DNA of 31,125 bases, taken from the NCBI GenBank assembly GCA_041159745.1, contig JBEAXP010000073.1, positions 1 through 31,125 on the forward strand, in the 5' to 3' direction. Both the position numbers and the translations under genes were made by a program. This stretch comes from Casp-actino8 sp041159745. GTDB taxonomy: Bacteria; Actinomycetota; Acidimicrobiia; Acidimicrobiales; Ilumatobacteraceae. Below, one piece after another: positions 16,844-26,049 of this stretch (the first letter of the stretch is position 1; every line of letters starts with the position of its first letter). Under the pieces are notes generated by a model. It saw only the letters and a program-made list of their open reading frames with translations. It ran no database searches and had not been told where the DNA came from.

Positions 16844-17379
16844 GACTCGCCCTTTCCGGTCTTGATCCGGCGCGTCAGCATGACGGTGCCGACGACGGCG
16901 ACCACCAGAAGAACCGAGGTGAGTTCGAACGCGACCACGTAGTCGCCGAACACGCTGCGCGCGATCTGGCGGACGTTCGAGTCGTTGTCGCCGGTGACCG
17001 TGGGGATCTCGAGACCGTTGCCGCGACCGATCGCATCACGCGACGACGACACGGCCGCGGTGACCAGACCGATCACGCCGATGCCGACCACCAGGGCCAT
17101 CGGACGCTGAACCTTGAATGGTTCGATGGAGATGTCCTCGGTGCGATCGACGCCGAGGAGCATGATCACGAACAAGAACAGCACGACGATCGCACCGGCG
17201 TAGACGATCACCTGGACGGCGGCGAGGAAGTGCGCTTCCAGCGCGACGAAATGAACGGCGACACCGAACAGAGTGAGTACGAGGCTGAGGGCCGCGTGCA
17301 CCGGGTTGGGGCGCAGGATCACGCCCAGCGCACCCACGATCACCATCGCCGCCGCGATCACGAAGACCACGAGTTCCAT
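16840..17379 (-). CDS. nuoJ: NADH-quinone oxidoreductase subunit J, first complex I
   Basis: Five-helix membrane subunit, 179 residues. The third helix VIVYAGAIVVLFLFVIMLLG is the conserved flexible helix near the quinone chamber. A polar loop (about 110-140) precedes the last helix. The ATG at 17379 shares one base with the nuoI stop. Confidence 0.96.
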   Translation of the reverse strand: MELVVFVIAAAMVIVGALGVILRPNPVHAALSLVLTLFGVAVHFVALEAHFLAAVQVIVYAGAIVVLFLFVIMLLGVDRTEDISIEPFKVQRPMALVVGIGVIGLVTAAVSSSRDAIGRGNGLEIPTVTGDNDSNVRQIARSVFGDYVVAFELTSVLLVVAVVGTVMLTRRIKTGKGES

Positions 17380-18041
17380 CAGTGCTCGGCCTTCTTCGCT
17401 GACTCGCTGGCGTCACGTCGGGCCTGATCGGGTTCGGGCGCCCGGACGCCGTAGCCGAGCTCGCCGCTCCAACCCACCACGCCTTCGAAAGTGGCATCAC
17501 CGGATGGCGCGGTGGCCCGCACCCATCCCGATGTCAGTAGATCTTCGCCTTCGCGCCAGTCCTCCCACGGCATGTGCTGCGGCTTGCCGTCGTCGCCGAC
17601 GAGAAGTTCGGACTTCGTGTAGATGGCGTCGCGGCGATTGGTGAACGAGAACTCGAACAACTTGGTCTCGGTGATGGCCTCGGTGGGGCAAGCCTCCACG
17701 CAGAGATCGCAATGGATGCACCGCAGGTAGTTGATCTCGTAGACGAAACCGAAGCGCTCGCCCGGTGACGTGGGGTTGTCGGGATCATTGTCGGCACCGC
17801 GGACGTAGATGCACTTCGCCGGACACACCCCCGCGCACAACTCGCAGCCGATGCACTTCTCCATTCCGTCCTCGTAACGGTTGAGGACGTGGCGGCCGTG
17901 CAGGCGCTCGGGTTTGGGGGCCTTCTCGTCGCGCTTCGGCTTGCCGCGCTTGAGTTCGCGACCACCCGAGTACTCGAGGGTCACGCGGTTGCGTCGGCCC
18001 ACCTGACGAAGAGTGATGAGGAATCCACCGAGGTAACCCAT
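17379..18041 (-). CDS. nuoI: NADH-quinone oxidoreductase subunit I, first complex I
   Basis: Two-[4Fe-4S] subunit linking the NADH module to NuoB, 220 residues. Cluster cysteines are 63, 66, 69 and 73 (CIGCELCAGVCP) and 108, 111, 114 and 118 (CIHCDLCVEACP). The C-terminal extension of about 60 residues after the clusters, with a basic and acidic tail, is longer than in the 163-residue paralogue of the second operon. The start shares one base with the nuoH stop (TGATG). Confidence 0.96.
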   Translation of the reverse strand: MGYLGGFLITLRQVGRRNRVTLEYSGGRELKRGKPKRDEKAPKPERLHGRHVLNRYEDGMEKCIGCELCAGVCPAKCIYVRGADNDPDNPTSPGERFGFVYEINYLRCIHCDLCVEACPTEAITETKLFEFSFTNRRDAIYTKSELLVGDDGKPQHMPWEDWREGEDLLTSGWVRATAPSGDATFEGVVGWSGELGYGVRAPEPDQARRDASESAKKAEH

Positions 18042-19249
18042 CAGAACGTGGCCCCCTCTCGTTCACGATTGGCCCGGCTGACCTTCATCGCCATGGAGAT
18101 GAGACCCGCGCACACGATGAGAACGACGGCGCTCACGATGGCGACGACCGCCTGGTTCCAGTCCTGATCGCGGCCGAGGCGCAACGCCGCCATCAACATG
18201 AACCAGCCGAGCGACATCGGGATCAGAATCTTCCAACCCAGGTCCATGAGCTGGTCGTAGCGGAACCGCGGCAACGTGGCGCGGAACCACACGTACACGT
18301 AGAGGAACAACAACACCTTGGCGATGAACCAGATGGTTCCCTCGATCGCCCCCGGAACGACCGGAATGTCGAACAATCCCTGCGGGCCACCCCAGAAGAG
18401 AGTGACGATGATGCCGCTCATGGTGACGGTGTTCATGAACTCGGCGAGGAAGAAGAGGCCGAATCGGATGCTGGAGTACTCGGTGTTGAAACCGCCCACG
18501 AGTTCCTGTTCGGCCTCGACGAGGTCGAAAGGCGGCCGATTGAGTTCGGCCGTGGCGGCGAGCAAGAAGATGATGAACGGCACGACACCGGTGGAGACGA
18601 CGTGCCAGTTGGCGAAACCGTCCTGATTGGCAACGATGCCGCTGGTGGACAAAGTGCCGGCCAACAGGAGAACGGTCGCGATGCTGAGACCGAGGGCCGC
18701 TTCGTACGACACCATCTGGGCCGACGCGCGAACCGAACCGAGCAGCGGATACTTCGAGCCACTGGACCAACCAGCGAGCATGATGCCGTACACCGCGATC
18801 GACGACAGCGCGAGGACCAACAAGATGCCCACCGGCGGATCGGCCAGCTGGACTCGCGTCTGCTCGCCGAACCAGGTGACGATGCCGTTCTTGCCATCGC
18901 TGAAGTCGCCCCCCAACGGAATGACCGACCACACGAGGAACGCCGGGACGAAGGCCAGATACGGGGCCAACTTGAAAACGAAGCGATCGGCGCGATCGGG
19001 CAGCAAGTCTTCCTTGAAGAACAACTTGATGCCGTCGGCGAGCGTTTGCAGAAGGCCCCACGGGCCCGCCTTGTTCGGACCGATGCGGTTCTGCATGCCG
19101 GCGATGGCCTTGCGCTCGAACCACACCATGAACATGGTGACCAGAAGACCGATCGCGAAGATCGCAACGACCTTCAAGATGATGATGAGCAGCGGCGTCC
19201 ACAGAAGATCTCCGATGGCCACCGGATCGAGGGCGAGCAGGCGAGCCAT
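18041..19249 (-). CDS. nuoH: NADH-quinone oxidoreductase subunit H, first complex I
   Basis: Quinone-tunnel membrane subunit, 402 residues, with a canonical sequence. WFERKAIAGMQNRIGPNKAG includes Glu45 and Arg46, eight and seven residues before Gln53. LADGIKLFFKED and the acidic loop VEAEQELVGGFNTEYSS follow. A loop of about 20 residues with FSDGKNGIVTWFGEQT between early helices and a C-terminal extra helix account for its length. The ATG at 19249 shares one base with the nuoG stop. Confidence 0.96.
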   Translation of the reverse strand: MARLLALDPVAIGDLLWTPLLIIILKVVAIFAIGLLVTMFMVWFERKAIAGMQNRIGPNKAGPWGLLQTLADGIKLFFKEDLLPDRADRFVFKLAPYLAFVPAFLVWSVIPLGGDFSDGKNGIVTWFGEQTRVQLADPPVGILLVLALSSIAVYGIMLAGWSSGSKYPLLGSVRASAQMVSYEAALGLSIATVLLLAGTLSTSGIVANQDGFANWHVVSTGVVPFIIFLLAATAELNRPPFDLVEAEQELVGGFNTEYSSIRFGLFFLAEFMNTVTMSGIIVTLFWGGPQGLFDIPVVPGAIEGTIWFIAKVLLFLYVYVWFRATLPRFRYDQLMDLGWKILIPMSLGWFMLMAALRLGRDQDWNQAVVAIVSAVVLIVCAGLISMAMKVSRANREREGATF

Positions 19250-21627
19250 CAGATGTTCTCCAGTCGCACGTCGTTCACGAGCGCGAAGGCGTCGATGAGT
19301 TCGCCCACCTTGCCGCCGGGCTGGTTCCAGGGAACCCACGCCGTGCCACGATGCACCGACGCATCGGCCTCGACGCGCATCACGACGCTCGTGCGCGCAC
19401 CGATGGCCTTCACGTTCGAACCGGCCGGTGCGCCGAGTCGATCGAGATCGAGAGGATGCAGATAGATGGCCGAGCCGGGAGCCAACGAAGCCAGCGACGG
19501 CGAGTTCGCCACGTTCTGACCCGCGTCGTACAACTTGCGGCTCACGACGAGGCGATACGAGAAGCCGGCCCGCTCGGGGACTTCGGGCACCGGCGACGCG
19601 ATCGGCGCCGAGCCCACATGGGCGAGCAGCACACCGTCGGGCGATGCCTTGATGGCCGCCCGGTCGATGGGTCGAAACGCCGACTGAGAGTTGACCATCT
19701 GATCGAAGACGTCGTGAACCGATCCGACACCGAGATCGATGTCGAGGAGGTCGGCCAGTTCGACCGCGACCATCCAGTCGGGACGCGAGGTGCCCCGCGT
19801 GGTGACCTTGCGCGACAACTGAGAAACGCGGCCTTCGAGATTGGTGGTGGTGCCATCCTTCTCGCCGAACGCCGCCGCGGGAAGCACGATCTGCGCCTGA
19901 CTCGACGAGGTGGTCATGAAGGTGTCGAGGCTGACGATGTTCGGAACGCTCGTGAGCGCACGGCGCGCGAGATCGGCGTCGGGGAAGTCGGCCAGCGGAT
20001 CGGCGCCCACCAACACGAGACAGTTGATCTTGCCGGCCGCGGCGCGCTCGAGGATCTCGACCGCCGAACCCGCGCCCATTCCGGCCGACAGTGCGCCGCG
20101 CACGTTGCCGCGACGGAGCACCGGCAGCACCTTGGCGTTCGGGACGAGTTCCATCACGGCGGCCAGCGCCGACATGGTGAACTCGGGCGATTCGGCGAGA
20201 TTGGCGCGTCCCACCACGACGACAACGGAACCCTTGCCGAGTTGGCTGACGACCGCCGTCTCGGTGAGAGTCGAGCGCACGGCGGCGACTTGCTGACCCG
20301 GCTCGTGACCGGCGTGCTTCCAGGCGTACCGCGTGAGGCCCGATTCCTTCGAACCGAACTCGACGATCTTCGAGCGCTTCTTCTCGGATGCATCGCGCAA
20401 ACGCAGGTGCAGGACCGGCAGCTCTTCCTTCAGATCGGGTCCGAGAAGAATGACGGTCGCGGCATTGGCCGCTTCGTCGATGGTCGCCTGCGGATACGCG
20501 AACACCGTGGAGGGCAGACCGTCACCGAGCTGGGCGTCGACATTCGACGTTCCGAGCGCTCGCGCCAGGCGCGACCACGCGTAAGCATCTTCGTTGGTGC
20601 CACGGGCACCGCCGAAAATGGCCACGCTTCCGGCGCCACCATCACGGAGGGCCGACGAGACGAGCGCGGCGGTGGCGCGCAACGCCGAGGACCAATCGGT
20701 CTCGACGAACTTGCCATCACGCTTGATGAGCGGCTGATCGAGACGCGAGTCGGACGCGACCGCCTCGAAGTTGAAACGTCCCTTGTCGCACAGCCAGCTC
20801 CAGTTGACCGGATCGCTGTCGACACCCTGGTATCGCAGCAACTGATCGCGGCTCGACTCGACCGTGATGCGACAACCGACCGAGCAAGTGGTGCAGGTGC
20901 TCTCGACCTTCTCGAGATCCCAAGGGCGAGCCTTGAATCGATACGGCTTCGCCGTGAGCGCGCCGACCGGGCAGATCTGCACCGTGTTGCCCGAGAAGTA
21001 GCTGCTGAACGGCTCGTCCGGGAACGTGAGCACCTGTGTGTTGTTGCCGCGCGACGTGAAGTGAATGAGCGCGTCGCCCGCCACTTCGTCGGCGAACCGC
21101 GTGCAGCGATCGCACAGGATGCACCGCTCGCGATCGAGCAGGACGATGTCGCTGATCGGAATCGGCTTCTCGTAGTGGCGCTTCTCCTCGACGAAGCGGC
21201 TCTCACCCGGACCGTGGCTGAACGCCTGGTCCTGGAGCGGGCACTCACCACCCTTGTCACACACCGGACAATCGAGCGGATGGTTCGCCAGCAGCAACTC
21301 GAGAATGCCCTCGTGCGCACGCTTCACCTGCGGTGTGTCGGTGCGCACCACTTGACCGTCGGCCACCGGTGTCATGCACGACACCACCATCATCGGTCCA
21401 CGCGGACCTTCGACTTCGACGAGACATTGCCGGCACATGCCGACCGGGCTCATGCGCGGGTGATAGCAGAAGCGCGGGATGTAGTCACCGCTGCGATCGG
21501 CGGCGGCGATGATGAGTTCGCCCTTGCGAGCGGCAACCGAACGACCGTTGATCGAAATCGTGACGGCGTTGGGATCGACCGGCGGCTGGTTCTCGTCACT
21601 CGCCACGTTCGTCTCGGTGGAGGTCAT
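19249..21627 (-). CDS. nuoG: NADH-quinone oxidoreductase subunit G, first complex I
   Basis: Largest peripheral subunit, 792 residues. Iron-sulfur ligands in order: a [2Fe-2S] set of Cys54, 65, 68 and 84; a His-Cys3 [4Fe-4S] set of His116 and Cys120, 123 and 129 (HPLDCPVCDKGGEC); a [4Fe-4S] set of Cys169, 172, 175 and 219; and an extra set of Cys245, 248, 252 and 280 (CTTCSVGC) for the off-path cluster N7. The rest is a molybdopterin-oxidoreductase fold that in this family has lost its cofactor, with LVGADPLADFPDADLA as a recognisable block. The ATG at 21627 overlaps the nuoF stop (ATGA). Confidence 0.96.
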   Translation of the reverse strand: MTSTETNVASDENQPPVDPNAVTISINGRSVAARKGELIIAAADRSGDYIPRFCYHPRMSPVGMCRQCLVEVEGPRGPMMVVSCMTPVADGQVVRTDTPQVKRAHEGILELLLANHPLDCPVCDKGGECPLQDQAFSHGPGESRFVEEKRHYEKPIPISDIVLLDRERCILCDRCTRFADEVAGDALIHFTSRGNNTQVLTFPDEPFSSYFSGNTVQICPVGALTAKPYRFKARPWDLEKVESTCTTCSVGCRITVESSRDQLLRYQGVDSDPVNWSWLCDKGRFNFEAVASDSRLDQPLIKRDGKFVETDWSSALRATAALVSSALRDGGAGSVAIFGGARGTNEDAYAWSRLARALGTSNVDAQLGDGLPSTVFAYPQATIDEAANAATVILLGPDLKEELPVLHLRLRDASEKKRSKIVEFGSKESGLTRYAWKHAGHEPGQQVAAVRSTLTETAVVSQLGKGSVVVVVGRANLAESPEFTMSALAAVMELVPNAKVLPVLRRGNVRGALSAGMGAGSAVEILERAAAGKINCLVLVGADPLADFPDADLARRALTSVPNIVSLDTFMTTSSSQAQIVLPAAAFGEKDGTTTNLEGRVSQLSRKVTTRGTSRPDWMVAVELADLLDIDLGVGSVHDVFDQMVNSQSAFRPIDRAAIKASPDGVLLAHVGSAPIASPVPEVPERAGFSYRLVVSRKLYDAGQNVANSPSLASLAPGSAIYLHPLDLDRLGAPAGSNVKAIGARTSVVMRVEADASVHRGTAWVPWNQPGGKVGELIDAFALVNDVRLENI

Positions 21628-23015
21628 GACACCGACCCCGAAACAGGGATGCGAGTGCGCTTGGTGACACGCGCTTCGAACTCGCTGCGGAACAACGTGA
21701 GAGCCGAGTGGACCGGCGCGTAGGCCGACGGACCGACGAAGCAAATCGTGTTCATGCGATACGGGAACGGCACCGCCGCCAAACCGAGTTCGGAACTCGA
21801 CGCGTGCGGGAAGGCCCCGGGGCAGATGGACTCTCCGACTTCGAGCAGCTGATCGAGGTCGGCATCGGTCCCCTTGCCGTCGACGATGCGCGACAGGATC
21901 CGCTCGAGCCAGGTTCCGCCTTCACGACACGGCGTGCACTTGCCGCACGATTCGTGGGCGTAGAAACGAGTGAGCGTGAGCGCGGCCCGCGGAATGTCGG
22001 TGGTGTGATCCATCACCATGACGGCACCCGATCCGAGCATCGAGCCGGCCAGACCGACCTGGCTCGCCTCGAAAGGCAGATCGAGTTGCTCGGGAGTGAA
22101 CCACGGAGCCGACCCACCACCGGGCACGAAGGCCTTGAGTTGGTTGCCGTTGCGAATGCCCCGGCAGAAATCGTCGCCGTACAGAAGATCGCGGAACGTG
22201 GTGGTCCCGTTGATGATCTCGTAGACACCCGGACGCTCGACGTGACCGGACACCGCGACCATGCGCGTACCGGGAGACGTCTTGGTGCCGATGGCGGTGT
22301 AGGCCTCGGCGCCGTTCACGAGGAGCCACGGCAGATTGGCGAGCGTTTCGACGTTGTTGACGATGGTGGGCTGACCGTAGAGACCGATCGCGGCCGGGAA
22401 GTACGGCGGCTTGAGACGCGGCATGCCGCGGTTGCCCTCGAGACTCTCGATGAGCGCGGTCTCCTCGCCCACCACGTAGGCGCCGGCACCCCAGTGCAAC
22501 ACGATGTCGACCGAGAAACGGCTCCCGAGGATGTTCTTGCCCACGTATCCCGCCGCGTACGCCTCGTTGAGTGCGGCGGCCACTCGCTCCTGGGCCACCG
22601 CCATTTCGCCGCGGATGTAGAGGAAGCACTGCGACAAGCCGGCGGCGTAACACGCGATCAGACATCCTTCGATGAGCTGATGAGGGTCGCGCTCCATGAG
22701 CAGACGGTCCTTGTACGTGCCGGGCTCGCTCTCGTCGCCGTTGACCACGAGGTACCGCGGCCACTTGCCCTGCGGCGTGAGACCCCACTTGGTTCCGGCC
22801 GGGAAGCCCGCACCACCACGACCGAGCACGGTGGCGTTCTTGACCTCGTCGTGCACGTCGGTGGGCGTGCGACCGAGGGCCTTCTTCAAACCCTGATAAC
22901 CGCCGGTCACGACATAACGCTCGAGGGTGAACGAGTCGTCGTACTGGAAGCGGGACGTGACGATCTGCGGACGATCGCCCGCGATGAATCCGGGTGCGTG
23001 CGGATAGGAGGTCAC
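21624..23015 (-). CDS. nuoF: NADH-quinone oxidoreductase subunit F, first complex I
   Basis: NADH-oxidising flavoprotein subunit, 463 residues. The nucleotide loop GRGGAGFP is at 65-72, the FMN-binding GDESEPGTYKDR at 93-104, and the N3 [4Fe-4S] cluster cysteines are 357, 360, 363 (ESCGKCTPCREG) and 398 (ICPGAFPHA). After Cys398 the chain continues for 65 residues past the usual end of the cluster domain. The start is the GTG at 23015, overlapping the nuoE stop (GTGA), which removes a long unrelated upstream extension of the open frame. Confidence 0.96.
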   Translation of the reverse strand: MTSYPHAPGFIAGDRPQIVTSRFQYDDSFTLERYVVTGGYQGLKKALGRTPTDVHDEVKNATVLGRGGAGFPAGTKWGLTPQGKWPRYLVVNGDESEPGTYKDRLLMERDPHQLIEGCLIACYAAGLSQCFLYIRGEMAVAQERVAAALNEAYAAGYVGKNILGSRFSVDIVLHWGAGAYVVGEETALIESLEGNRGMPRLKPPYFPAAIGLYGQPTIVNNVETLANLPWLLVNGAEAYTAIGTKTSPGTRMVAVSGHVERPGVYEIINGTTTFRDLLYGDDFCRGIRNGNQLKAFVPGGGSAPWFTPEQLDLPFEASQVGLAGSMLGSGAVMVMDHTTDIPRAALTLTRFYAHESCGKCTPCREGGTWLERILSRIVDGKGTDADLDQLLEVGESICPGAFPHASSSELGLAAVPFPYRMNTICFVGPSAYAPVHSALTLFRSEFEARVTKRTRIPVSGSVS

Positions 23016-23626
23016 AAGGCCGCCTTTCCATCGAACCAGGACGGGCCATCGGCGACGTCTTCGGGAGCAACCGCACCCACCACGCGATCGGCGGCGACCC
23101 GCTGACGCACTCGCGCGACGGTGCCATGGGGCGGAATCTCTCCGTCGAGGCGGCCGGCGCGCAGGTCGTCGATGAGCTGATCGAACGATTCGTTGGTGAC
23201 TCGGAAACGGTAGCGATAGTTGACCTGCAGGCACGGCGCCTCGGTGCAGGCGGCCTGACACTCGGCCCGCTCGAGGGTGAAGAGTCCGTCGTCGGTGGTG
23301 CCGCCCAGCTTCACGTCGAGGGCGTGTTCGGCGTGGTGGATCAGTTCGTCGGCCCCCATGAGCGCGCACGACATGGTTCCGCAGATGTTCACGAGGTACT
23401 TGCCGACCGGCTCGAACTTGAACATCTCGTAGAACGACGCGGTACCGAACACCTCGGCCGAGGTGGCTCCCACCAGTTCGCCGATGTGCACCATCGCATC
23501 GTTCGAGACGTACCCGTCCTGCTGCTGCGCGAGGTGCAACAACGGAATGGTGGCCGAACGTGCGCGCGGATAGCGCGCGATGATCTCGCGCGCCAAGCGG
23601 ACATTTTCTTCGGTCAAGCGGGCCAT
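23012..23626 (-). CDS. nuoE: NADH-quinone oxidoreductase subunit E, first complex I
   Basis: Thioredoxin-fold subunit with the N1a [2Fe-2S] cluster, 204 residues. Ligands are Cys82 and Cys87 (ICGTMSC) and Cys123 and Cys127 (ECQAAC). The N-terminal four-helix part contains the HLAQQQDGYVS segment. About 40 extra residues after the fold end with a Trp-Phe-Asp-Gly segment and are variable in the family. The ATG shares one base with the nuoD stop. Confidence 0.95.
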   Translation of the reverse strand: MARLTEENVRLAREIIARYPRARSATIPLLHLAQQQDGYVSNDAMVHIGELVGATSAEVFGTASFYEMFKFEPVGKYLVNICGTMSCALMGADELIHHAEHALDVKLGGTTDDGLFTLERAECQAACTEAPCLQVNYRYRFRVTNESFDQLIDDLRAGRLDGEIPPHGTVARVRQRVAADRVVGAVAPEDVADGPSWFDGKAAL

Positions 23627-24960
23627 CAGCGATCGACATCTCCGAGAACGGGGTCGACCGACGATATGACGGCGACGGCGTCGGCGACCAAACCGCCCCG
23701 CATCATGTGCGGGAGCGCCTGGATGTTGACGAAACTCGGTGCCCGCATGTGGATGCGATAGGGCTTGGGGCCGCCGTCGCTCACGATGTAGCAGCCGATC
23801 TCGCCACGGGGGCTCTCGATACCCACGTACACCTCGCCCTCGGGCACTTTGAAACCCTCGGTGAAGATCTTGAAGTGGTGGATGAGGGCTTCCATCGACT
23901 CGTCGATGCGACCGCGCGGCGGCGGTGTGACCTTCTTGTTCTGGATGCGGTAGTCGCCGGCCGGCATGCGATCGAGGATCTGACGCACGATCTTCATCGA
24001 CTCGCGCACCTCGTTGAGGCGGATCGCGTACCGATCGAAGGCGTCACCGTACGAGCCGACGATCACGTCGAACTCCATCTCGTCGTACCTCATGTAAGGC
24101 ATGTCGCGACGGAGGTCCCACGGAACGCCGGTGGAGCGCAGGATCGGGCCACTGGTTCCGAGCGCCAGGGCTTCGCTGGCGGTGATGACACCGACACCCT
24201 GGAGACGCTCGCGCCAGATGGGCTGGTTGGTCATGAGGATGTCGTATTCCTCGAGACGCTGCGGGAGCATGTCGAGGATGGCGAGGACGTCGTCGCGCCA
24301 ACCCGGCGGCAGGTCGGCGGCGAGTCCACCGGGGCGAATGAAGTTGTGATTCATGCGCAGGCCGGTGACCTTCTGGAAGAAGCGCAGCACTTCTTCACGT
24401 TCACGCCAGCCGTAGAGCATCATCGACACCGCACCGATGTCCATGCCGTTGGTGGCGAGGAACAGCAGGTGGCTGCTCATGCGATTGAGCTCGGACAAGA
24501 GCATGCGCATCCAGACCGCGCGCTCGGGGATGTCGTTTTCGATCCCGAGCAACCTCTCGACGGCCATCGAGAAGACCAACTCGTTGTTGAGCGGGCTCAG
24601 ATAGTCCATGCGGGTGACATTGGTGCCGCCCTGGAGATACGTGAGGTCTTCACCGGTCTTCTCCATACCGGTGTGCAGATAGCCGATGATCGGCTTGCAA
24701 CGCAGGACGGTCTCGCCCTGGAGTTCGAGCATGAGACGCAACACTCCGTGAGTGCTCGGGTGCTGCGGACCCATGTTGATGATCATCGTCTGGTCTTCGT
24801 CGGAATCGACCGGCAACTGGCCAAGCTTGGCCGCCTCAGCCTCGCTCAGACGCAACACCGCGCCGACTTCGCGCATGAGCTCGCGCGCCCCGATCTCGCT
24901 CCGGGGCTTCATCTCCTGTCCGCCTTCGCTCGTCTGGCGGATGTTCTCGACCGCGGTCAC
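23626..24960 (-). CDS. nuoD: NADH-quinone oxidoreductase subunit D, first complex I
   Basis: Quinone-site subunit, 444 residues from the GTG at 24960, which overlaps the nuoC stop (GTGA); Met17 is a possible alternative start. GPQHPSTHG holds His67 and His71. The quinone-binding Tyr is present as Tyr120 in RMDYLSPLNNE. Later blocks are canonical: GGLAADLPPGW, STGVPWDLRRDMPY, ESPRGEIGCYIVSDGG, and the closing LGDVDR. It lacks the deviation seen in the paralogue at 5253-6434, so the two probably differ at their quinone sites. Confidence 0.96.
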   Translation of the reverse strand: MTAVENIRQTSEGGQEMKPRSEIGARELMREVGAVLRLSEAEAAKLGQLPVDSDEDQTMIINMGPQHPSTHGVLRLMLELQGETVLRCKPIIGYLHTGMEKTGEDLTYLQGGTNVTRMDYLSPLNNELVFSMAVERLLGIENDIPERAVWMRMLLSELNRMSSHLLFLATNGMDIGAVSMMLYGWREREEVLRFFQKVTGLRMNHNFIRPGGLAADLPPGWRDDVLAILDMLPQRLEEYDILMTNQPIWRERLQGVGVITASEALALGTSGPILRSTGVPWDLRRDMPYMRYDEMEFDVIVGSYGDAFDRYAIRLNEVRESMKIVRQILDRMPAGDYRIQNKKVTPPPRGRIDESMEALIHHFKIFTEGFKVPEGEVYVGIESPRGEIGCYIVSDGGPKPYRIHMRAPSFVNIQALPHMMRGGLVADAVAVISSVDPVLGDVDR

Positions 24961-25436
24961 GAGTGCGCTCCCTTGAACTGAACGGGGATGCGGCCGACCG
25001 CGTAGTCCTTGCGAAGCGGATGACCTTCCCAATCCTCGGGCATCAGGATGCGAGTGAGATCGGGATGGCCCTCGAAGCGAATGCCGAACATGTCGAACGC
25101 TTCGCGCTCCATCGCTTCGGTGCCGGGCCACAGATCGAAGGCCGACGCGATGGTGGGATCGGATTCGGGAACCTGAACCCGCACCCGTAGGCGTTCCTTG
25201 CTCGCTATGGCGATGAGGTTGACGACGACTTCGAAGCGCTCGGCCTCGACACCTGAGGGCAATTCACGGCCGGGGTGAGTGAGGTAGTCGACCGCGGTGA
25301 GGTCGGTGCACATCGTGAAACCGTCGTCGAGCAGCTTCTTCAGAAGAGCGACGTAGGTCTGACGGCTGGGATGCACCACTTTCTGGCCGCGCGACCACGA
25401 CACCGGCGAACCATGCAACGACTCGGATTCGGTCAC
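24957..25436 (-). CDS. nuoC: NADH-quinone oxidoreductase subunit C, first complex I
   Basis: 30-kDa-type peripheral subunit, 159 residues. The conserved C-terminal block is EREAFDMFGIRFEGHPDLTR and LMPEDWEGHPLRKDY. It is shorter than the second operon's copy, with a reduced tail after the core. The GTG at 25436 overlaps the nuoB stop (GTGA), and the gene itself ends in another GTGA overlap with nuoD. Confidence 0.95.
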   Translation of the reverse strand: MTESESLHGSPVSWSRGQKVVHPSRQTYVALLKKLLDDGFTMCTDLTAVDYLTHPGRELPSGVEAERFEVVVNLIAIASKERLRVRVQVPESDPTIASAFDLWPGTEAMEREAFDMFGIRFEGHPDLTRILMPEDWEGHPLRKDYAVGRIPVQFKGAHS

Positions 25437-26029
25437 GCCGATGCTCCCTGTCGCGACGGCATCAACGACACCGGCTGAGCGGCCGCGATCTCGGTGATGT
25501 GGATGTTCGCACCGGCACCCGATTCGGAACGACGGCGCATGATCTCGCCGTCCTCGATCTTCTGGTGCAGGGTTTCGATCGCGTGGATGAGCGTCTCGGG
25601 CGTGGGGGGACAACCCGGCGCGTACACGTCGACCGGCACGACCTGATCGACGCCCTGCACGACCGCGTAATTGTTGAACATGCCGCCGCTCGACGCGCAG
25701 ACACCCATCGAGATGACCCACTTGGGTTCCATCATCTGGTCGTAGACCTGACGGAGGACCGGGGCCATCTTCTGGCTCACGCGACCCGCCACGATCAGAA
25801 TGTCGGCCTGGCGCGGCGACGCTCTGAACACCTCCATGCCGAAACGCGCGATGTCGTAGTGCGCACCGCCGGTGCCCATCATTTCGATCGCACAGCAGGC
25901 CAGACCGAACGTGGCGCCCCAACTCGAGCGACTGCGCGACCACTTCACGAGGTCTTCGATCTTGCCGGTGAGGAAATTGTGCTGGATGCCACCGAGGCCA
26001 TCGTCGAGCACATTGCGCACGAGACTCAT
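25433..26029 (-). CDS. nuoB: NADH-quinone oxidoreductase subunit B, first complex I
   Basis: N2-cluster subunit, 198 residues. The [4Fe-4S] ligands are Cys45 and Cys46 (GLACCAIEMM), Cys111 (MGVCASSGG) and Cys140 (APGCPP). A C-terminal extension of about 25 residues after the core is poorly conserved. The start has the best ribosome binding site in the operon: AGGAGGT at 26038-26044, eight bases before the ATG. This fits the 20-bp gap after nuoA, one of the few junctions in the operon without overlap. Confidence 0.96.
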   Translation of the reverse strand: MSLVRNVLDDGLGGIQHNFLTGKIEDLVKWSRSRSSWGATFGLACCAIEMMGTGGAHYDIARFGMEVFRASPRQADILIVAGRVSQKMAPVLRQVYDQMMEPKWVISMGVCASSGGMFNNYAVVQGVDQVVPVDVYAPGCPPTPETLIHAIETLHQKIEDGEIMRRRSESGAGANIHITEIAAAQPVSLMPSRQGASA

Positions 26030-26049
26030 GTTGTCGAACCTCCTGCTTC

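Noticed and set aside
19351..21723. Long plus-strand open frame opposite nuoG
   Set aside because: Same explanation: the minus strand has all NuoG cluster motifs and coupled junctions at both ends. The plus frame is low-complexity Arg/Asp/Glu-rich sequence with no recognisable fold.
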